Origin: Eucalyptus grandis
Lineage: Eukaryota > Streptophyta > Magnoliopsida > Myrtales > Myrtaceae
Direction: 5' to 3'
Assembly: GCF_016545825.1 (NCBI RefSeq)
Contig: NC_052612.1
Location: forward strand, 53,055,738 to 53,119,737
Length of the DNA stretch: 64,000 nucleotides
Position 1 is the first letter of the stretch. The number at the start of each line of letters is the position of its first letter. Under the pieces are notes generated by a model that saw only the letters and a list, made by a program, of their open reading frames with translations, had not been told where the DNA came from and did not search any database. Below are positions 1 through 10,642 of this stretch, piece after piece. A program made the translations under genes and the position numbers.

Positions 1-280
1 AAGAGGTTTGCTTTTCTTCATCTTCTTCAGATAAGGAAAGCACGAAGGTGAGAGAATATAAGAGAAAGAAATAAGAGAAAGAAATAAGTGTGTTCAGAGC
101 AATAGAGAGAGAGAGCAAGGGTAGTGCGTGCAGACTAGTGAGAGAGAAAGGAAATTATTTTTTGCGCATAAATTCGTTAGCTGGTGGCCGGCCCCGCAGC
201 CTTACGTTGCTTCACGTGTCGCTTCTCGAGTGGCTGGGAATCACGCTGACTTGGAGTCCCCAGACCACCAATATTTCCTC

Positions 281-738
281 GGTTCTCTATATTCAATTTT
301 TTAATGATCGTCCTGTTTCTCTTTGGAATGGTAGCTACGAGTACGCTACGTACTCTCTACCGCGATGTCTCAAAGTACAGCCAATTGGAGAACCAAGAAG
401 AAGCCCTAGAAGAGGCGGGCTGGAAGTTGGTACACGGGGATGTGTTCCATCCTCCTGCAAACTCGGACTTACCGTGTGTCTACATCGGGACAAGGGTCCA
501 ATTTTTGGGGATGACTCTTGTCATCATGATTTTTGTCCTCCTTGGTTTCCTCTCTCCTACTAACCGAGGGGGTCCGATGACGGCAATGGTCTTGCTTTGG
601 GTCTTTATGGGCCTTTTCGCAGATACTCTTCAGCTTGTTTATAAAAGATGTTCGAGGGAGCAGAACGGAAGAAAATTACTCTCAAGACTGTTTTCATGCT
701 CCCCGCTTCTATTTTCGTTGTGTTCTTTATCTTGAATG
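281..738 (+). pseudogene. TM9SF/nonaspanin 3' half, copy A (broken)
   Basis: Transmembrane-9 superfamily (EMP70/nonaspanin) proteins are nine-TM Golgi/endosome proteins. The reading starts abruptly at the family's FSI motif (281-290) and continues MIVLFLFGMVA, LRTLYRDVSKYSQLE, GWKLVHGDVFHPP and GFLSPTNRGG, typical of plant TMN11/12-like members. It covers the first TM segments only. A one-base deletion near 628 (GCAGATAC where copy B has GCAGGATAC) shifts the frame. At 738 the coding sequence is cut by an LTR whose 5-bp target GAATG lies at 734-738. The rest of the gene is missing here through a deletion. The N-terminal half lies inverted at 9830-15880. The first 280 bases are not TM9SF-like. 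Confidence 0.85.
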
Positions 739-1041
739 TGTTGTAAAGGCTAACAGTATTATCTAGAGGAGGATGAATAACTGATTATACATGATCTAAA
801 TAAACTAAAGCGGAATTTAAGACAACCAAGTTTGATATTGCAAAAGAACAAAATCTAATGAGAAATTATGCAATAACCAGATTCTAATGTGTGCAAAATG
901 CTATCAAATAAAACAATAGAGAGTTAAAGGGATAGAGAAATTTGCACACACTAATTATAGTGATTTGGTTCAAATCAAGTCCACATTTACTCTCCCACGT
1001 TGATTAACCTACTGACTGGATTTCAATAGAGAATCAATCAG
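739..1041 (+). mobile_element. Truncated LTR remnant inside TM9SF pseudogene
   Basis: The sequence begins TGTTG directly after target GAATG (734-738) and matches the first about 303 bp of the solo LTR at 27225-28247 in copy B. It stops at a deletion junction whose CAG (1039-1041) is shared with both ends of the segment missing from A (27523-27525 and 29115-29117 in B). Confidence 0.75.
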
Positions 1042-3980
1042 TTTGTGTGGTCAGGTGCTTATTTCTGGAAATTCGAGAAACTTTATCAGACATTCTGCTT
1101 CTTTCAACTGATTTTCTTCCTCGTATCAACTGGACTCCGACCTGCTTTCCTCTCCTGAACGCTGCTTAAGTGCAACCATTTTAGGTTTATCTTGTATTGC
1201 TGGGACGAATCTTTTGTTATTCATCGAGTGACCATCACGTCAATGGCTCTCGACAGTCTGCTGCTTTTCAAGGACAAATTATAGGTCATGACGATACTCA
1301 TATGGGGTGAGCTTGATCGTTGGCTTTATACATGAAATGGAACTACTTCATTTGCTCTTGAAAAGGATAAGTTTCATTGAAGCCAGCTATCGATCAGTAG
1401 GGAGTTCTCATTAAAACACTCGCCGTTCGTCTAATAGTCATTATTAGTAGGATTGATGGCTGATTAATCAATGCCCGTCAAGATTTCATGATAAAAATAA
1501 GGGCAAAGAGATATTGTTTGGCAAAAGCGATAAGAAAGGTGGAGAAATCACCATGGAATTAGTCGAGCGTTCATTCACGCATCCGCCATATCTTTAGACG
1601 ACCAAAAGTTCCCCAAGAGCCCAAGGGAATAGGACAGCGCCAATAGCCATTTTAATGTTTACGCTGAAAATCGTCAGTTTATTGACTTAAACGAAACATT
1701 AGCGTCCTTCATTTCGGCAACTAATTCTAGATTGACGAGCACGAGAAAGATAACTTCCCTTTATGCATTTTTTAATAAATGTGCACAAAATTGAAATAAA
1801 ATGATGAATCATATGTCCTGTCGTTCTACTTCAAAACATGAAAACGAATGGATAAGTTCATCATATATATCGTCTTCAAAGATCTACCCAAATAGGATGA
1901 ATAATCAATAGAGATGTCTCTACCTATTGACATTTAAAAAGATATAGGGCATCCTACCGACTAACATTTTATTACTAGTCTAAAAATTAATTGCCAATCA
2001 TCTTGAAAGGAATGGAGAGAAAAAAGCAAGGAAAGAAAATGAAGAATCAAGAAAAGAGACATGTATAAACTGGCGATCTTTATTGGTTCTTAACATTACA
2101 AAGCATGAGAACAATCATGAAATAGTACTCACTACTGTTATTAGCCAAGGTTGCGGAGGGCGGGGTGCCGGTGGACAGTGCCCATGTCTGTGCTCATGAT
2201 AGTGGCGACCTTGTCTTGACTTATAAATTTTGACTAAATACTTAAAATTTATTTTCATAGAAGTTTAGGGACCAGTTTTGGCCCTAACAAAAAAGATTTT
2301 CATATCACCTATGTATTAATATCATTTGCTTTTTCTAGGTTTTATTTTCTATTTTATCTTCCCTATTTTTGGATAAATTAATGTTTAAAAAATTAATAAT
2401 TAAAAGAAAAAAAAGAGGGAGGTTCTGGAGATAGAAACCGAGGCTAAGAGAGCTGAGATAGAGCGAGTAAGCCTCAGTCGACGCTGCGGCCGTGACATCC
2501 CCTGTCTGACAAGCTCCAGCCAGCGTTGCCGAGCCAAATCGTGAGCCCCCGGCCTTGTTTTTGCCCCGTTTTGGGCGCATCGGGGCGGAGCTCGCGGCCG
2601 TCGGGCTAACGCGAACTCTGACCCCTCATCTGTCCTTCGGTTTGCTGCTGAGTGCCGCGTGTGTTCGTCCGTCGAGAGTCCCGGTCTCCGATTTGGGTCT
2701 CAATTGGGCTGAAAGACCATCGATCCCGTACGTACACCACCTGTTCGACACAATGACTAAACGAGATCTAGTTTCCGTGTCCTCGCTTCTGGCCAAGACC
2801 AAGCGTCCTTGGCTTGATTCACGTTGTTGAGATGATGTTGTTGAGTGTAACGATTCGGGCGTCGGTCGTTTGGGTCGTTTCGCAGAGTTCCCAGTAATAT
2901 AAAAGTCGGTGACAGCCCACTTGGAGGACCCGGATTCTTCATATACTAAGCATTTGGCTGTGGAATTTTAAGCATTAAAGGAGGAGGTTTGGTAAAAAGC
3001 AATGAACGAGATGTCGTAGACAAAAGGAAGGCTGGTCTTTTCAAACCCTTGCTCTTCACGAAATTCAGTCTCGAAAAAGGGCACTTTCGATATTGTTTTG
3101 CGAAAATTTACCGCCATAAATGAAATGCTCGGACAACAATATAATTTACTGCAGACGTGAAGATGCTCAAAGAAGCTTTGTTCTGAGAAGAAGAAACTGT
3201 CTCCATCACGAGTCGGGTAAAAACGAACTGAAAGACCTAGAAGACACGTTGAATTACCGAAGCAACCGGCTTCGCAAGTGAAGATATTTCAGACGTGTGC
3301 TCTAGAAAAGCCATAAAAGATATAGCCCAAACAATGTCTATCCATAAAAGGAAATTCTCATTTTAAGACTATCATTAATGAGAACTTCATCGATAAAATT
3401 GTGGGCACAATTGAAGGAGAGTGTTGAATTATGTCTCAAATTTGAGTACCCGACCCGATGTTAATTAGACAAGTCAAAGGTGCTTGTCATTATTTTATTT
3501 TAGTATTTTTTTTTTTTTTTTTTTGGGGGGGGTGTTGCGTGAGGGAGTCAGGGAAATAAGTTCCGTGTTGCAACCGGTAGTAATCTTCATAACACATCAC
3601 AAAAGGAAAGACATGGATTTAATCGATCGAGATGTATCATCTAAACAACAGAGAAACCGTTACCAACTATAGATGGAAATCAAAAATAGAATGGGATTGA
3701 AGTTGAGTGGGAATTCAGTGGCCAGTAACATAAAAGAAAAAGTCGGTGGAAACATGAGATTAAAACATCTAATTGCACTTGCAACGCCACCAGAAGTTAT
3801 GTGGATCCAAATCCATAAATCCAAATCCAACACGAAGACCATCTAAATCTTTATGCTCTGACCCAGTGAAAAGGAAATTTAAGAGGAGAAAGCAAGAATT
3901 AGGTCATGAAAGCCACATCTGATAATACAAGACCCCGAAGACAATTAAGTTAGCCTGCTAGAGGAGACAAGTGACTTCTT
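1042..3980. other. Duplicated non-coding region
   Basis: This matches 29118-29376, 37109-38711 and 41736-42780 of copy B. No gene is supported. It includes a GC-richer patch at 2470-2830, T and G homopolymers near 3505-3530, and at 3660-3980 a stretch also found at 9400-9795, 42490-42780 and 47930-48320. The short ORFs here differ in frame or are broken between copies. A 3.0-kb stretch of B (38712-41735) is missing at about 2885-2893. Confidence 0.6.
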
Positions 3981-3985
3981 CACAC

Positions 3986-4112
3986 GCATGCACAAACTTC
4001 AGGCAAAACATTACATAAAATGAAAGTAACGCAAACTTCACTCATAACATTGCATAAAATAATAGTAACACATGCACAAACTTCAGGAAAAACATTACAT
4101 AAAGTAACAGCT
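3986..4112. repeat. Three tandem repeats of about 45 bp
   Basis: Three imperfect units each carry a variant of CAAACTTCAGG...AACATTACATAAA followed by AGTAAC. They lie just downstream of the histidine-rich ORF (its 3' region on the - strand). One unit, CATTACATAAAGTAAC, is also found at the matching place next to the TM9SF exon (about 9764-9779), so the tandem expansion is local. Confidence 0.7.
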
Positions 4113-4230
4113 TGACACGGTGGAGTCTGATGCCGGTGTGGCGGGAAGATGATGATTACCACCGGAGATGACGCTGACCTTTCTAGATTTTCAATAACTG
4201 AAACTTTGACCACGGCAAGTGGCCGTCTCC

Positions 4231-4683
4231 CTATTTGTGGCCCTGTATGTGGAGGTGTTCCACCTTGTGGAACTGTATGTGATGGTGTTCGTGGACGTAT
4301 ATGTGGTGGTGTTTGTGGACGTGTATGTGGTGGTTTTCCACTTTGTGGACATGTATGTGGTGGTTTTCCACTTTGTGGACATGTGTGTGGCGGGGTTTCT
4401 CCTTGAGGACGAGTACAGCAACGCCGTGGCCGTGGCCGTGGCCGTGGCTGTGGCCCTCTTTGTGTCCAGGCCAGTGGCCGTGTCCATCTTTGTGGACATG
4501 TGTGTGGCAGTGTTTCTCCTTGGGGACGAGTGCAGCACCGCTGTGTCTGTGGCCGTGGTCCTCTTTGTGTCCATGCCGGTGGCCGTGTCCATCTTTGTGG
4601 CCGTGTCCATCTTTGTGGCCATGCCGGTGGCTGTGCCCGTGGCCATGGCCATGATGGCTGCCGTGGTGATGACCCTCTCCCAT
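4231..4683 (-). CDS. Histidine-rich repeat protein (150 aa), locus i
   Basis: On the - strand an ATG at 4683 opens a 150-residue frame ending at TAG 4231. It begins MGEGHHHGSHHGHGHGHSH and is built from HKDGHG-like repeats, then two PKEK/LKEK-centred blocks, then HHIHVHK repeats. By my count 54 of 150 residues are His (about 36%), with Cys almost absent. There is no signal peptide or TM segment. The frame is open upstream to 4785, but I prefer 4683 because related loci start at the same place (MGDGH, MEDGH, MGHGH). A TATA-like TTAAATAG lies about 70 bp upstream. His-dense sequences like this usually bind Zn, Cu or Ni; that role is inference. The other frames are also open because of the repeat, so coding status is not certain. 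Confidence 0.55.
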   Translation of the reverse strand: MGEGHHHGSHHGHGHGHSHRHGHKDGHGHKDGHGHRHGHKEDHGHRHSGAALVPKEKHCHTHVHKDGHGHWPGHKEGHSHGHGHGHGVAVLVLKEKPRHTHVHKVENHHIHVHKVENHHIHVHKHHHIYVHEHHHIQFHKVEHLHIQGHK

Positions 4684-4745
4684 AATTTTCCTTGTGGGCG
4701 TGAGTGTTACTTTGGAAATGTGTTGTGGCAGTTCATGGTGGCGAA

Positions 4746-4760
4746 GAGTGCTATTTAACC
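4746..4760 (-). promoter_or_regulatory. TATA-like box of histidine-rich locus i
   Basis: The - strand reads GGGTTAAATAGCAC here, about 70 bp before the ATG at 4683. The same stretch is conserved in copy B near 43000 upstream of locus iv, and a similar TTTAAATAATGC lies near 41030 upstream of locus iii. Confidence 0.4.
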
Positions 4761-5610
4761 CATAAAGGGCCACCGGACCCAGCAAAAAAAAAAAAAAAAG
4801 AAAAAAAAAATTGTTAATGGGCCTAATGGTGTTTAGAAGTCTTGGTCACGGTCAGTGTTTATTTGGACGGTCACCGTTTATTTATTTATTTTTTTGGGTC
4901 CATAGTTTGGACGGTGGGAAAGTACCAAGTAGTCAACTTTGGCGGAGCATCGAGAAGCTGTTGAAGAAAGAAGAGAGCAACAAGCAAGAAGTCATCAATG
5001 GAAGCTTCATAGAAGATGAACCGGTACAGCTGGCAAGATAAATGCCAGTGGTATAAGTCTTGGTCGCGGCCACCATCTTGGAAAAAAGGACTGAACGTGA
5101 ACAAGAAGATAAAGTTGTCTTTTCAACAAGAAAAGTTTATGCCAATGGTATTAGCCTTATTAAGATAACTGCTAATGGTATAAGTCTTAGTCTACATGAC
5201 TTGTCGAAGAGCTGGACCAATAAAGAATAGCCAAAACAACATCGTTTTGTCTTTTATTTGAATTTTAATATAAATATTAAATAAATTTAATTTAAAACTA
5301 AAATTTAATATAAAACGACATCGTACTTTTCCTTCTTTTAATGTGGATTTTATAGAGAATATGGTGTTTTGGGAGATCTTATGTTCGTAAATTATTTATA
5401 GGCATAGACACCTATGGAGGAGAGATTCTAAGTGGGACCAAAGGCACCAGTGTTGGTGTTGATAATTTGCCTGTCCACGCTAAAATTGATTCATCTGGCA
5501 TCTTTACTCGAAGATATCTTACTCTTGGCACCTCTATAGGATTGCGCATAGGCATAGCATATGTATCACACTGCTATTAGAATGCTGATATAAGTCATCG
5601 GGTATGTTCA
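4761..5610. other. Upstream region of histidine-rich locus i
   Basis: The region holds A- and T-runs, a GTCTTGGTCA...GGACGGT block that recurs upstream of the other histidine-rich loci (about 6840, 41055 and 45345), and an AT-rich inverted remnant at about 5230-5330 flanked by AACATCGTTTT and AACGACATCGT. No gene is supported. Copy B (about 43020-44050) is similar but carries a SINE. Confidence 0.5.
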
Positions 5611-6585
5611 TATTCCTCGTACAAAAATTTAGAGATAATTACACAAATAATTCCTTAACTTTGGTCCTACATGCAGTGTCGTTTCCAAACTTTTAATTCT
5701 TCAATATGGTCCTAGAACTTTAGTCTAATGTGCATTATCGTCCCTAAATTTTTTATTTAGTCAACATGGTCCACGAACTTTTTGATAACATTCAATCTAG
5801 TCCACAGACTATGTGAAAACAATTAATGCTATCCTTTCATCGATTGAAGTTCAAAGACAAAATTAAATATTTTTATATAGTCTAATGACTAAATTAAACA
5901 TATACTAAAAATTTATGGAGCATATTGAATAAATTAAAAGTTTATGAACCACATTACACAACGGGTTAAAGTTCAAGGATTACATTGAACAAAATACAAG
6001 TTTAATAAATAACATTGTATATTAGGCTAAAATTCATGAATCATCCTTATCATCTTCCCTTTATTTTACCAAGCATCGATAGGAAAATTGTCTAAAAATT
6101 CTTAAATCTAGTTAGTCCTAAATCTTTCAAATTTGTTAATTGAAGCCTAAATATTTTCACATTGTGTCAATTGAGTTCATTTGACCAATTTTGGCTAAAA
6201 ATCGTGGACGTGGACTTCAGCCATTCTATGTGGCATTGACAAAGCTAATGTGGGCAAATTTTAATAATATTTTAATATTAATTTATTAAAAAATTGAATT
6301 TTATTTTTTTCCTTTTTTTCTTTACTTTTTTTGTGATCTTTTTCTTTGGTAGCGAGGGAGTCGTGGGTGAGTGGGGTTGGCATAGCCACGGAGGCCCTAG
6401 GTGCGGCCTCCCTGGCCCTAGGCAAAAGGGTTCACAACCTCGTCGATTGCAAGTGAGGGTGCAAAAGACATTACTCGATCAAGGCGAAGCCTACATGGCT
6501 GGCAAGGGTTGCCGGTGACCCTCACCGGCTAAAAAAAAGCAGAGAGTAAGAAAAAAAATATTGTGATATTATTAAAATTTGTCCG
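5610..6585. mobile_element. Mutator-like non-autonomous repeat, copy A
   Basis: This is an AT-rich repeat made of reiterated phrases such as TTCAATATGGTCC, with a GC-rich core (6350-6530) of GCGAGGG/GCCGGTGACC type. The same repeat is at 44050-45080, and an inverted copy lies at about 62100-62770. Its right end abuts and truncates a histidine-rich frame (locus ii). Exact termini and a target duplication could not be set. Confidence 0.5.
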
Positions 6586-6702
6586 TGGCCGTGTCGCTCT
6601 GTGTCCTTGGCCGTGTCCCTGTTTCTGGCCGTGTGTGAGACCATGGCCATGCCGGAAGCCTTGATGACCGTGATGGCCGCGTTGACGATGACCGTCTTCC
6701 GT
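6586..6702 (-). pseudogene. Histidine-rich locus ii, start codon lost
   Basis: The - strand frame reads EDGHRQRGHHGHQGFRHGHG and so on, matching locus v in copy B (45201). Where B has ATG GGA, copy A has ACG GAA at 6702, so the start codon is lost. The 3' end runs into the Mutator-like repeat after about 38 residues in both copies, so the truncation predates the A/B duplication. Confidence 0.6.
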
Positions 6703-8579
6703 GCTTATGAGCTGTAGGTTTTCCTTGCGTTTTCCTTGCGGGGGTCAAAGGAAGTAAAGGCAAGAAGGCCAGTCCTTAAAGGATAGGAGAAAAGCCTCTG
6801 CAAGACGAAGTTACTAAGTAAGGGGCCCTGGCATTAGAAAGTCTTGGTCAAGTGCATTGAATTTTTGGACGGTGGGGTTGGGACAATTCTATCGCGAAGA
6901 TTCGTCGGTCCTTCGTTAATTTTATATTATCTCTTTTATTAGTCCATTTGACTTGTTTTTCTTGGAGTCAATCCTCGATTGGTGCTTAAGGGGCAGATTG
7001 TATATGCCTATATCTTCAACATAAATATAAGTTTTACCTCACAATTTCATTTTAGTTTACATCCATCGCAACTACTGTTCCATAATATGTACCTTAGAGA
7101 AAGTATTTGTAAAATGATTAAGCATCTCAAGTTTGTTTACTATATCTTTAATTCTATGAAACTAAGTCAGATCACTGAACTGAATGCACGTAGGGGATTA
7201 CATCTCGTCTTAGCCAGTCCACCTTAAAGACTTATTTAGGCGTTAACCTAATCTCCAACTCAAATTGACAAAGCAGCCATTCGTTCAATCACATGCTCAG
7301 TATAGAAATATGTCTCGACAATGAAGCCATCCAACGAATCCTGACCCGACCAGGGGTTGCGGCCGCGGATGGGAAAGGAGACGGCGATGGTCTTTGATTG
7401 AAGGAGAAAAGCTTGTCCGCTAAGAAAGGGAAAAGAGAAGATCGGAAAATGGGACGAAAAGGGGAAGAGAGAGTAGCCATCATGGTGTCCTATTCATGAT
7501 GAGCACTCTAAATACGAAGAGAAAGCGCGTTGAAGGCTGCCTGAAAAGACATTGAAGAGTGTCGGGAGTTTCTCCGGAAGGTTGAACTTGTGGAAGTCCA
7601 TTAAATACTTACGGTAAGTATTTAATTGATAGCTTTATGAGATTATGAGATTATTTTTAGTGGAATTTTAAGAAATAAAAATCATATCAGTTATTGGGTG
7701 TATTTATGGTTGAGAAACATTATGAATATTCGAATAAGTCAAGTATGATTGTAATCTCTATTATACCAGTTGATTTACAATAAAATATTTGACTGCTCTC
7801 TTTTGAATTACATAAATTCGATGTCGAATTTATTTGCTCATTCTTATAAATGGATTGCCTGATAGTTTGTTTTTGGCAACCGTAGTCATATGTACTTGGG
7901 AAATTTAAAAATTTACATAAAGCTTTACCGATAGGTCAATCAGATCAAATCAAATGGAGGGGTTCCTCTAGATTTACATAATTGGATCGATGGTGACCAG
8001 AAATAGGACAAAGGGTTAGGCGACATCGTTGTCATCGAATGTTTCTTTTGGGCAAAGCCCCTCCTTCCACGAAACTTGCGGGCGACTTTGCTTTATGAAG
8101 TGCACACTTCGAGTCTTGCGATTGTGACACAGCTTGCCGTGCAAGTTGGAAAGAGCTTGCTCGTTTGCCTCGAATTGCTAACCGAGTGATTTGCATAAAA
8201 TGCTCATTTTCTTGCTTATAAACAATCTAGAGAGGGCAAGATGAAACAAGAACCAAAGTATGGCAACAGCTACTTGTGATATGCCTTCCGAGGCACTTGA
8301 ACTTGGTAGTTGGTATGAAATCAGCCTTCTTGCTTATTAAAATCCTTGTCATTAGAGGCTCAAATTATGAAATTCACTATGTTTGGACATTTTATTCTCT
8401 CTAGGCATGGCCAAAACTCACTAAATTAGGATGGGTTCTGGAAAGCTACAGGTCAAGTGTGTTGCTGTCCATGCCTCCAATGTACACTTTTTAGCTGTAT
8501 AATTTATCCAACTCTTATCCGTCAAATGAAAAAAAAGAAAAATCAAACCATACTTCTGGCGGATGCCAAGAGCTCCAGA
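6703..8579. other. Duplicated region without a supported gene
   Basis: This matches 45202-47104 in copy B at roughly 93-96%. Short frames (for example 6979-7227) differ between copies by missense changes only, but resemble no family I know and lack a consistent ATG. The 5' part (6800-6960) resembles the sequence upstream of the other histidine-rich loci. Confidence 0.45.
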
Positions 8580-9150
8580 AGACACAAGTGAATAGCAAAC
8601 AATTTGATCGTACTCGCGCAACATTGGTAATTCCAAATGAACCAAAAAGAGGATGCTGCAAAACATTTGTAATGTCACAAATACCTGCTAAACTATCTTA
8701 CAATGATGATTTCCTGCAGCCACTACGTATTCCGCATGATGTTTTTCCAACTGCACAGGCCCATCAAATAAGATCAAACGAAAACAAACATGAAAAATAC
8801 TATGTTCTTCTACATGAACTAGCGTAATTAGACATGTAGAACCATGTTCCGCAGGAAAACTATGTAAATTCCTTTAAGTCGTCCTTGCTTCAGTACACTC
8901 TCGAAGGGAAGAGTATATTTTCTCGTCATGGATAATTCAGCAATTTATCTGTTTTGGCTTAGCGCAAGGTGAGTGAGGATCGAGGGATTCTCATTTTTTT
9001 GTATTAATGAGGCAAGCTTTGCAGTATGTGTCGATTCTCACCGTACCGTTCTCACTGCATTATTCTGTTTGCCAGGTTTTACATAAGATCTTAAACGCAC
9101 TACTTTTTCACTTCTTCAGTGCTCCAGAATTTCGCCCTTTAGCTCAGTAG
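8580..9150. other. Highly conserved block, function unknown (copy A)
   Basis: By eye this is about 99% identical to 47105-47685 (about six differences in about 550 bp), while adjoining sequence such as 9200-9500 differs at about 10%. It contains plausible + strand splice signals: a donor CGCAAG|GTGAGT near 8966 and acceptor-like TTCCGCAG near 8853. There is also a 79-residue + frame (8588-8827, GTG start) whose last residues shift in copy B because of a one-base A-run change. No protein family is recognised. It could be an unrecognised gene, a conserved RNA or a gene-conversion tract. Confidence 0.5.
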
Positions 9151-9829
9151 TCGAGCTTAATTTGATTCAATTCATTTTGATACCGATGGAATATAGGCCG
9201 AAGCTATATATCAATTGACATAGAAATCTTTATATAGATACAACTTGATAAATTGTACTTATATGTCCTAGAACCGTCCAACCACTGTCTAAACGATTCT
9301 ATGAAAAGTGGCACCTGTGACAGAGATTGAAACTTCTAATGCTTGTGATTAAAAGACATTGAACTAATTGATCAAGATGTATAATCTTAAGAATTAAGAA
9401 ATTCTATCTACTGTCGATGAATATAAATGGGATTAAACTTGTGTGGAGATTCACTGGCGATTAACAGAATAGAATTCAGGGCTAACACGAGACTAACACA
9501 TCTAATTGCACTTGCAAAACCCCAGAAGCAATAACCCAAATCCGTTTATCATATATATATATAATTACAATGAGGTGGGGGCTATGACATTCGATGCAAA
9601 GAACATCTACACCTTTACGCTCTGACCCAGTGAAGAGAAAAATCAAGAGAAAGAATTAGGTCATGAAAAACACATACTACAAGACCACAGGGACAACCCA
9701 CCTTGTCTTCTTGAGGTATAACAAGTGACTTCTTCACACACGTACGCACGCTTCATATTTAACATTACATAAAGTAACTGAGGGGAGCTTCATTCGTGCT
9801 ACAACCGGATGGTAGTGGTGCCGAACTCA
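9151..9829. other. Duplicated non-coding region next to TM9SF exon
   Basis: No gene is seen. The stretch 9400-9795 is related to 3660-4110 (a shared run of phrases including CTGACCCAGTGAA and AGTGACTTCTTCACAC), so the histidine-rich and TM9SF loci carry a common older repeat. Copy B is 47690-48363. Confidence 0.5.
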
Positions 9830-10215
9830 TCATCCGGTCGAGGCTAAAAGCCGCCTGGTGGGCAGAAGACGACGGGAGGACGGACTGGATAAACCACTGG
9901 AGGTGGCGATAGAGAACCAGTGTATCAGGTCATCGGCCATCGAATGGGAAGGCTCCCATCGAGGAATCGGAATCCGCTTGACGTCACTCTCCTGCAAGAT
10001 GAACGATGCGTGAGGCATATATTTTTCAAAAAGGATAAGGAAGAAAACAAAGAGACTGAAATTGAGGCCGAGTAATTCTGAAAATACACTGCTCTACGTG
10101 TGGCCATATTTCATGAAGGTAACAAAAAAGGGGCCTTACCTGGAAATCAACGTCATATGTAAATATAACCTCTTTCCTTTCTTTGACCTCTTGGGGGTTT
10201 GTAGAGCTATTAACC

Positions 10216-10565
10216 TGTTGGATTTTTTATGTCTCAGTGCTGCTGTTTTTAGACTAAAGCTTCTCTGTTCTGTTTTATATTGTTTTAGTTTATTTTCTTA
10301 CTTAGTCAATTATGTTATGCAGTTGTTGTTGTGTTATTTAGGAAGTTAAGTACTTGTTCGGGTGCAGTTACAAGCTGAACGTGTGTGTGTGCAGTTATTT
10401 TTTTTTTTGGTTTAAGTCGTGTTTTGTACTTGACTTTTTACTAGAGAACTGTAGAAGGCAGTTTTTATGCTCTGTTCTCTCTGTTTCCTCTGTTTTTCTT
10501 CTTTCTTCCTCGATATCTATAGTCTTGGCATTTCTGCTTCTTTGCTGCTTTGATCAGCATCAACA
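10216..10565 (+). repeat. 5' LTR of copia element 1
   Basis: The LTR begins TGTTGGATTTT and ends GCATCAACA. It is T-rich in the middle. The open frames inside it (for example 10354-10587) are also open in the 3' LTR by chance and are not genes. Confidence 0.95.
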
Positions 10566-10566
10566 G

Positions 10567-10578
10567 TGGTATCAGAGC
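10567..10578 (+). other. Primer binding site of copia element 1
   Basis: TGGTATCAGAGC, one base after the 5' LTR, is complementary to the 3' end of plant initiator tRNA-Met, the standard copia primer. Confidence 0.9.
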
Positions 10579-10642
10579 ATCGAATGATCTTGAGGGACTG
10601 TGAAGTGAAGCAAGTATTGTAGTGCAAAGAGGTTAGAGGGTG

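Noticed and set aside
4191..4758. Other long frames overlapping the histidine-rich ORF (both strands)
   Set aside because: They arise because the GTGGCC/GGCCAT-type repeat keeps several frames open. Only the - strand histidine-rich frame has a start shared with related loci.
9131..9180. tRNA-like CCCTTTAGCTCAGTAGTCGAGC (also near 47668)
   Set aside because: Only an A-box half is present; spacing and a second half for a cloverleaf are missing.
10354..10587. Hydrophobic ORFs in the copia 1 LTRs (also 14748-14954)
   Set aside because: They lie inside LTRs, are T-rich and carry no family features.
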